Positions 5,948 through 9,629 of a stretch of DNA of 9,629 bases are shown in pieces. Positions within the stretch are counted from its first letter, which is position 1. Each line of letters begins with the position of its first letter. The notes below the pieces were generated by a model. That model saw only the letters and a program-made list of their open reading frames with translations, made no database searches and was not told the DNA's origin. The stretch comes from Verrucomicrobiota bacterium (GTDB lineage Bacteria; Verrucomicrobiota; Verrucomicrobiia; Limisphaerales; JAHEOI01), in NCBI GenBank assembly GCA_018610125.1, contig JAHEOI010000079.1, forward strand, positions 1-9,629, in the 5' to 3' direction. The translations under genes and the position numbers were made by a program.

Positions 5948-7432
5948 ATGCCGAAACGAACCGAGATTCATTCCATTTTAATCATAGGGGCGGGGCCGAT
6001 CATCATCGGCCAGGCGTGCGAATTTGATTATTCGGGCACCCAAGCGTGCAAGGCCTTGTTGGAGGAGGGGTATCGTGTGGTGTTGGTCAACTCGAATCCG
6101 GCTACGATCATGACCGATCCCGATTTCTCGGCCCGGACCTATATCGAGCCGATTACCCCCGAATCGGTAGAGAAGATTATCGTTGCCGAGCTCGAGGAAA
6201 TGAGACGGATCGGGGCCGAGGGTGAGCTGGCGCTATTGCCGACCCTCGGGGGGCAAACGGCTCTCAATACCGCGATGTCGCTCCATCGGAGCGGTGTGCT
6301 CGAGGCGCACGGCGTCGAAATGATCGGGGCGAATTCGCGAGCGATCGAGCGAGGCGAGGATCGTCAAATCTTTAAGGAGCTCATGCTCGGGATCGGGCTC
6401 GATGTGGCTATCAGTGGCACAGCCCACGATTTGACCGAAGCTCGGATGATCGCGGAGAAAATCGGCAAGTTCCCGCTGATTATTCGTCCGGCCTACACCC
6501 TCGGCGGGACCGGTGGTGGGACCGCATACAATTGGGAAGAGTTCGAAGAAATGGCCCGGCGTGGATGTCAGCTCTCCCCCGTCTCGGAGATCCTGATTGA
6601 GGAGTCGCTATTGGGTTGGAAGGAGTTCGAGATGGAGGTGATGCGGGACCACGCGGATAACTGCGTGGTCATCTGCTCCATTGAGAATTTTGACCCGATG
6701 GGGGTCCATACCGGGGATTCGATTACGGTCGCCCCGATTCAGACGTTGACCGATAAGGAATACCAGATCATGCGGGATGCCTCGTTTCAGGTCATTCGTG
6801 AGATCGGGGTCGAGACAGGGGGATCCAACATCCAGTTTGCGGTGGAGCCAAAAACCGGTCGGATGGTGGTCGTTGAGATGAATCCGCGGGTCTCCCGGTC
6901 GTCCGCCTTGGCCTCCAAAGCAACCGGCTTCCCGATCGCCAAGATCGCGGCCAAACTGGCGTGCGGCTACCTCCTCGACGAGATCCGAAACGACATCACG
7001 CGTGAAACCCCTGCCTGCTTTGAGCCAACGATCGATTACGTCGTTACCAAGATCCCTCGCTTTGCATTCGAAAAATTCCCGCAGGCCGATCCCACCCTCA
7101 ATACCCAAATGAAATCCGTGGGTGAAGCCATGGCGATCGGACGCACCTTTAAGGAATCCTTGCAGAAGTGCTTGCGGTCGATGGAGATCGGTCGAAGCGG
7201 ATTGGGGGCCGATGGCAAGGACCCAGGTGACCGAGAGCCGCTCCCAAGGGACGCCATCACGCGCAAGCTCATCACCCCCAACGCCGAGCGGATCTTCTAC
7301 ATCCGCCACGCCCTGCGGGCTGAATTCACTGTCGAAGAGATCTTCTCGCTTACCAAGATCGATCGCTGGTTCCTTGAGCAAATCCGCGAAATCGTCGAAG
7401 TGGAAGAAGAGCTGACGCAGGCAGCCCGTTAG
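5948..7432 (+). CDS. carB: Carbamoyl-phosphate synthase large subunit, N-terminal section (split CarB)
   Basis: 494 aa, against about 1070 for a standard CarB. It carries the first ATP-grasp half, which phosphorylates bicarbonate and uses the carboxyphosphate with ammonia, feeding pyrimidine and arginine synthesis. Visible: nucleotide-binding-like ILIIGAGPIIIGQACEFDYS (10-29), NSNPATIMTDP (48-58), PTLGGQTALN (98-107), the ATP-grasp lid RPAYTLGGTGGGTAYN (180-195), WKEFEMEVMRD (224-234), the metal-binding VVVEMNPRVSRSSALASKAT (307-326), and the family-typical GEAMAIGRTFKESLQK. The end, SLTKIDRWFLEQIREIVEVE, lies in the oligomerisation helices, then TAG. No second-half sequence follows in any frame, so this is a gene split at a domain joint, not an obvious frameshift; a partner carB2 is expected elsewhere. 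ATG 5948 is likeliest; TTG 5939 would overlap the ruvB stop. Confidence 0.93.
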   Translation: MPKRTEIHSILIIGAGPIIIGQACEFDYSGTQACKALLEEGYRVVLVNSNPATIMTDPDFSARTYIEPITPESVEKIIVAELEEMRRIGAEGELALLPTLGGQTALNTAMSLHRSGVLEAHGVEMIGANSRAIERGEDRQIFKELMLGIGLDVAISGTAHDLTEARMIAEKIGKFPLIIRPAYTLGGTGGGTAYNWEEFEEMARRGCQLSPVSEILIEESLLGWKEFEMEVMRDHADNCVVICSIENFDPMGVHTGDSITVAPIQTLTDKEYQIMRDASFQVIREIGVETGGSNIQFAVEPKTGRMVVVEMNPRVSRSSALASKATGFPIAKIAAKLACGYLLDEIRNDITRETPACFEPTIDYVVTKIPRFAFEKFPQADPTLNTQMKSVGEAMAIGRTFKESLQKCLRSMEIGRSGLGADGKDPGDREPLPRDAITRKLITPNAERIFYIRHALRAEFTVEEIFSLTKIDRWFLEQIREIVEVEEELTQAAR

Positions 7433-7758
7433 CGCTTGCGCCGGATCGCCACCTGTTAAGGTCCTACCTCCCCCTGCGAAGAAGCAGCCTACCGCCCGGA
7501 TCGGATGCGGCAAAATCAAGCGCAAGTTTGTAGGGATAAACGTTAGATTTGTGTAGGGTTATTTCTTACGGAAGACTCGATAGTCGGCGGTAATAGCCTA
7601 TTATAACTCTCGATCAGGGAGAGGCTTACGAATTAGGTCCCCGCCATTGCAGGGTATCGTCGTAAGTTTCTATCAATCAAGGAGTTACACCGTCGCTCGA
7701 ATCGTAACGATCGGGGTCTTGTTTCGGCGCTTTCAAGATTTTTCGGTAGGTTTTCGGA

Positions 7759-7764
7759 TATAAC
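7759..7764 (+). promoter_or_regulatory. Candidate -10 box of the mra/dcw promoter
   Basis: TATAAC matches the -10 consensus except for the last two bases and lies in the AT-rich stretch directly before the GTGG array, so transcripts would begin at about 7771 and the array would occupy the initially transcribed region. No strong -35 is visible at the ideal spacing. An alternative reading uses TTGACG (7767-7772) as a -35, but no good -10 follows it. Confidence 0.35.
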
Positions 7765-7776
7765 TATTGACGGTTG

Positions 7777-7822
7777 GTGGGGCGAAGTGGCAGAAAGTGG
7801 GGTTCTGTGGGGCGTAGAGGGA
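7777..7822 (+). promoter_or_regulatory. Predicted MraZ operator: 10-bp-period GTGG boxes
   Basis: GTGGGG, GTGGCA, GTGGGG and GTGGGG begin at 7777, 7787, 7797 and 7807, exactly 10 bp apart, with a degenerate fifth box GAGGGA at 7817. One more GTGG is in register at 7837. MraZ proteins are known to bind direct repeats of TGGG-type boxes separated by 5 bp upstream of their own gene, giving a 10-bp period along one DNA face. The array lies 23 bp before the mraZ start, so autoregulation of the operon is the natural reading. Confidence 0.85.
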
Positions 7823-7844
7823 TGAAATCCCGAATCGTGGAGTG

Positions 7845-8333
7845 ATGCCATCACGTGATGCCAATGAACCAAGACCGGAGCAGGGGACCGAGCGGATCTA
7901 TTACAACTCGGTCTACCATCACGGTCTTGATGAGAAACGGCGGATTCAGATCCCGGCGAAGTGGCGTCCCAGCAGACCCGACACCGAGCTGACGCTAATG
8001 ATTTGGCGCTCGCCGGGTCAGAAGGACACGTGCATTGCGGTATTACCGCCGGAGGTTTGGGAGCGGTTGGTCCAAAAGGTGACGGAGATGTCGTTTTCGG
8101 ACCAGAAGACGGAGGCCTTACGGCGTTGGATTGGGAAGAATTCGGATCGGGTGGGACTGGATAAGAGTGGCCGGATATGCCTGCCGGAAGCGATGGCAAA
8201 GGCGGCGGCGATTGATAAGGAAGCGGTGTTAGTGGGGCTTATGGACCGATTTCAGATATGGAATCCGGAGCGATGGGAAGTTCGGAGTCAGCAAGACGAC
8301 GAGATGGAGGAAGAAGCGATCAGACTCATTTAG
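7845..8333 (+). CDS. mraZ: MraZ, transcriptional regulator of the division/cell-wall cluster
   Basis: 162 aa, close to the usual 140-155. MraZ has two SpoVT/AbrB-like DNA-binding halves and forms a ring that binds GTGGG-type repeats before its own operon. Both halves are visible: YHHGLDEKRRIQIPAKWR (24-41) and DKSGRICLPEAM (106-117), with EAVLVGLMDRFQIWNPERWE (126-145) closing the second half. The first half has DEKRR where the family usually has a D-x-K-G-R motif, so the glycine is replaced by arginine. The tail is acidic (QQDDEMEEEA). ATG 7845 is preceded in frame by GTG 7842, so the start may be either; Shine-Dalgarno spacing is poor for both. It is followed 13 bp later by an unknown ORF whose ribosome-binding site overlaps the mraZ stop. 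Confidence 0.95.
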   Translation: MPSRDANEPRPEQGTERIYYNSVYHHGLDEKRRIQIPAKWRPSRPDTELTLMIWRSPGQKDTCIAVLPPEVWERLVQKVTEMSFSDQKTEALRRWIGKNSDRVGLDKSGRICLPEAMAKAAAIDKEAVLVGLMDRFQIWNPERWEVRSQQDDEMEEEAIRLI

Positions 8334-8338
8334 GAAGG
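8332..8338 (+). promoter_or_regulatory. Strong ribosome-binding site overlapping the mraZ stop
   Basis: AGGAAGG begins within the mraZ TAG stop and ends 8 nt before ATG 8347. It is the clearest Shine-Dalgarno in the window, fixes the start of the following ORF, and implies coupled translation of the two genes. Confidence 0.65.
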
Positions 8339-8346
8339 TCAAGCAT

Positions 8347-8820
8347 ATGAACCTACGGTATCTATTGGCAGTGGGAACGAGTGTTAAACGGATCGAAGCT
8401 GAGGGAGCGCGGTATGAGGTGGCCGAGGAGAACCTCATACCGAGATTCGCCCGGGGGCGGGCCGCCGGTGCTTCGACGGGACGACAACGAGTGAATCCGG
8501 TCCTCGGGGGTGTGCCGTGGGGCAATGTGGGGAATGGGAGAAGGTCGGTGGAGGGCAATGTTGGCAAGCCCAAAACCGGGCGAGCACGCACTGCGAAGCG
8601 CGATCTGAATCAGGTACAGGTCGTGCGAAACGATCTGACTTTGGAAGATATTCGCTTGGTGCCGGCGCAGCAGACCCAATCGGCCTTCTCATGGCGCGCG
8701 AAGGAGCGGGTTCGCGAATGGGCTGTCCGGGCGAGAGCTTTGGTGAATCGAGCCCCCGTTTTCGAGGGATCCCCTTTCCGTTGCCCTGTTTCGAAAGGGG
8801 TCAAAGGGGCTGTGGAATGA
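8347..8820 (+). CDS. Unrecognised basic protein between mraZ and rsmH
   Basis: 157 aa, family not recognised. The start is supported by the AGGAAGG site 8 nt upstream and tight spacing to mraZ. The N-terminus (MNLRYLLAVG) is weakly hydrophobic but too short for a sure membrane segment. Residues 36-85 are low in complexity and rich in Gly, Arg, Asn and Lys. The most protein-like part is 89-106 (QVQVVRNDLTLEDIRLVP), followed by a helical, basic SWRAKERVREWAVRARALV (114-132). The net charge is strongly positive. Position in the cluster suggests a division- or envelope-linked role, but that is inference only. The stop overlaps the next ORF as ATGA (8817-8820). The low-complexity segment coincides with a second pair of GTGGGG boxes, so part of the sequence may be under DNA-level constraint. 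Confidence 0.6.
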   Translation: MNLRYLLAVGTSVKRIEAEGARYEVAEENLIPRFARGRAAGASTGRQRVNPVLGGVPWGNVGNGRRSVEGNVGKPKTGRARTAKRDLNQVQVVRNDLTLEDIRLVPAQQTQSAFSWRAKERVREWAVRARALVNRAPVFEGSPFRCPVSKGVKGAVE

Positions 8821-9029
8821 CCGGTTTTGGCGGCCGGAAGCGACTGATCCAAAGCCCGGGTAATGGAGTGATAGAGAAGAGCATGAACGACGGAGCGAGA
8901 TTCGAGCAGAACGACATGATCACTCCCGATGCGATTCGGCGATCGACGCCGTCGGCGACTTTGGATCAGTCCTCGCTCCCTAAAGTGGCCAATGATTGTG
9001 ATCCGGCTGTCGAATTGGAGCCTAACTGA
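8817..9029 (+). CDS. Small hypothetical ORF (70 aa) before rsmH
   Basis: This ORF opens with an ATG that overlaps the preceding stop (ATGA) and ends 14 bp before rsmH, so it fills an otherwise empty 220-bp gap in the expected operon. The product is polar, without a membrane segment or a recognisable motif; it begins MTGFGGRKRL and has an acidic end (DPAVELEPN). An internal ATG at 8883 is an alternative start. It may not be a real gene: the stretch also contains a 13-bp inverted repeat, and the composition is not distinctive. The main support is the operon geometry. Confidence 0.35.
   Translation: MTGFGGRKRLIQSPGNGVIEKSMNDGARFEQNDMITPDAIRRSTPSATLDQSSLPKVANDCDPAVELEPN
8842..8971. repeat. 13-bp perfect inverted repeat, arms 104 bp apart
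   Basis: GACTGATCCAAAG (8842-8854) is the exact reverse complement of CTTTGGATCAGTC (8959-8971). The two arms enclose 104 bp in the gap between the mraZ-side genes and rsmH. Read as RNA they could form a long-range stem ahead of the rsmH start. Confidence 0.6.
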
Positions 9030-9043
9030 CGTAAACGAGGCGT

Positions 9044-9629
9044 GTGGACGATGACTTCCATAATCCGGTATTGCTTGAGGCTGTTCTGGAAGGGCTGGCA
9101 CCTGAGCCGGGCGGTTGCTACGCGGACGGGACAGTCGGCGGCGGCGGCCATGCGTACGCCATCCTCGAACAAAGCACCCCTGGCGGGTGGTTGCTCGGCT
9201 GTGATGGGGACCCGAAAGCCCTGGCGGTCGCAGAGTCGCGACTACAACGATTTCAAGGCCGATTTGAGCTACGGAGAGGGAATTTCGTTGAGGTGTTCGC
9301 GGCGCAATCGCAAGGGGCGTTTGACAGTGTCCTCTTGGACCTCGGGGTCAGTTCACACCAGCTCGAGCAGCCAGAACGTGGATTCAGTTTTCAGAAAGAA
9401 GGTCCATTGGATATGCGAATGAATCCCGATAATTCAACCACGGCCGCTGATTTGATCAATGAGATGCCGATCAAGGAGCTGGAAGGGATCTTTCGTGATT
9501 ACGGCGAAGAGCGGCGGGCCGGTCGTATCGCCCAAGCGATCGGCGAGAGGCGACGGCAAGCGCCTATTCGCTCAACGACCGAGCTGGCGGAGCTTGTCCG
9601 TCGAGTCAATCCGCAACGAGGCAGCAAGA
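9044..9629 (+). CDS. rsmH: RsmH (MraW), 16S rRNA m4C1402 methyltransferase, 5' part (3' end outside window)
   Basis: 195 residues are visible out of about 300 expected. RsmH methylates N4 of C1402 in 16S rRNA using S-adenosylmethionine, and its gene is classically next to mraZ. The substrate-entry HNPVLLEAVLEGL (6-18), SAM motif I YADGTVGGGGHAYAIL (26-41), the GCDGDPKAL loop (52-60), LLDLGVSSHQLEQPERGFSF (97-116) and PLDMRM (121-126) are all present, followed by the DYGEERRAGRIA helix. The only in-frame start candidate is GTG 9044: a stop lies at 9032-9034 and the conserved HNPVLL follows five codons later. GAGG (9037-9040) sits only 3 nt before the GTG, a short spacing. The frame runs open to the window edge. 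Confidence 0.96.
   Translation, partial: MDDDFHNPVLLEAVLEGLAPEPGGCYADGTVGGGGHAYAILEQSTPGGWLLGCDGDPKALAVAESRLQRFQGRFELRRGNFVEVFAAQSQGAFDSVLLDLGVSSHQLEQPERGFSFQKEGPLDMRMNPDNSTTAADLINEMPIKELEGIFRDYGEERRAGRIAQAIGERRRQAPIRSTTELAELVRRVNPQRGSK

Larger units (their letters stand above)
7433..7841. other. 409-bp non-coding region upstream of mraZ
   Basis: No protein-like frame is supported here. The part from about 7520 to 7770 is richer in A and T than the flanking genes. It contains two TATAAC hexamers (7602-7607 and 7759-7764), short TTTCGG repeats (7722, 7741, 7752) and, at its 3' end, the GTGG box array described separately. I found no convincing terminator for carB and no tRNA or recognisable small RNA. 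Confidence 0.7.

Noticed and set aside
7433..7520. carB truncated by a frameshift or sequencing error
   Set aside because: I looked in all frames after the TAG for the expected second-half motifs and found none; the sequence turns non-coding at once.
6608..7525. 305-aa open frame on the minus strand
   Set aside because: It lies opposite the strongly conserved carB motifs and its product resembles no family; it is a shadow of carB codon usage.
7849..7860. Perfect 12-bp palindrome CATCACGTGATG at the mraZ start, with a 9-bp direct repeat GTGATGCCA
   Set aside because: A 12-bp palindrome is expected a few times by chance in a window this long, and it lies in the coding sequence; no family operator is known to match it.
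7633..8199. 188-aa minus-strand open frame over the mraZ promoter and gene
   Set aside because: It is Ser/Pro-rich shadow sequence opposite mraZ and the operator array, with no recognisable domain.
9042..9422. 126-aa plus-strand open frame at 9042
   Set aside because: It is out of frame with rsmH, whose motifs are continuous in the frame starting at GTG 9044.

Overview
The window is dense bacterial chromosome of moderately high GC. It holds housekeeping genes plus two exported peptidases, and I see no phage, transposase, CRISPR, tRNA or rRNA. The likely host is a member of the PVC group, most probably Verrucomicrobiota. The clues are a futalosine-pathway menaquinone gene (mqnD), a dcw-type start (mraZ ... 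rsmH), a small membrane-anchored 'PHGG' protein, and an inverted-repeat element of a kind I associate from memory with these genomes. This assignment is inference.

Layout: (1) 1-621, the 3' end of a DUF4139 gene, converging on (2) an M28-family zinc peptidase on the minus strand (659-1669). (3) Head-to-head with it, only 15 bp away, is an exported S10 serine carboxypeptidase (1685-3310). (4) A roughly 115-bp cluster of inverted repeats (3345-3460) lies between the convergent S10 gene and mqnD (minus, 3477-4325). (5) Divergent from mqnD is a plus-strand run: the small anchored protein (about 4380-4883), ruvB (4923-5942) and a carB gene that encodes only the N-terminal half of carbamoyl-phosphate synthase large subunit (5948-7432). 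(6) A 409-bp non-coding region ends in a 10-bp-period array of GTGG boxes, which fits the MraZ operator. (7) The start of the division and cell-wall cluster follows: mraZ (7845-8333), an unrecognised basic ORF (8347-8820), an overlapping 70-aa ORF (8817-9029), and rsmH, cut by the window end (9044-9629).

Working together: mraZ, the two unknown ORFs and rsmH are tightly packed (13-bp gap, ATGA overlap, 14-bp gap), so they look like one MraZ-autoregulated operon. ruvB and carB are 5 bp apart and probably cotranscribed. The two peptidases carry export signals or anchors and may act together on extracytoplasmic peptides. The items most worth a second look are the MraZ operator array and a second in-register GTGGGG pair inside the next gene, the split carB, the two uncharacterised ORFs inserted between mraZ and rsmH, and the inverted-repeat element.
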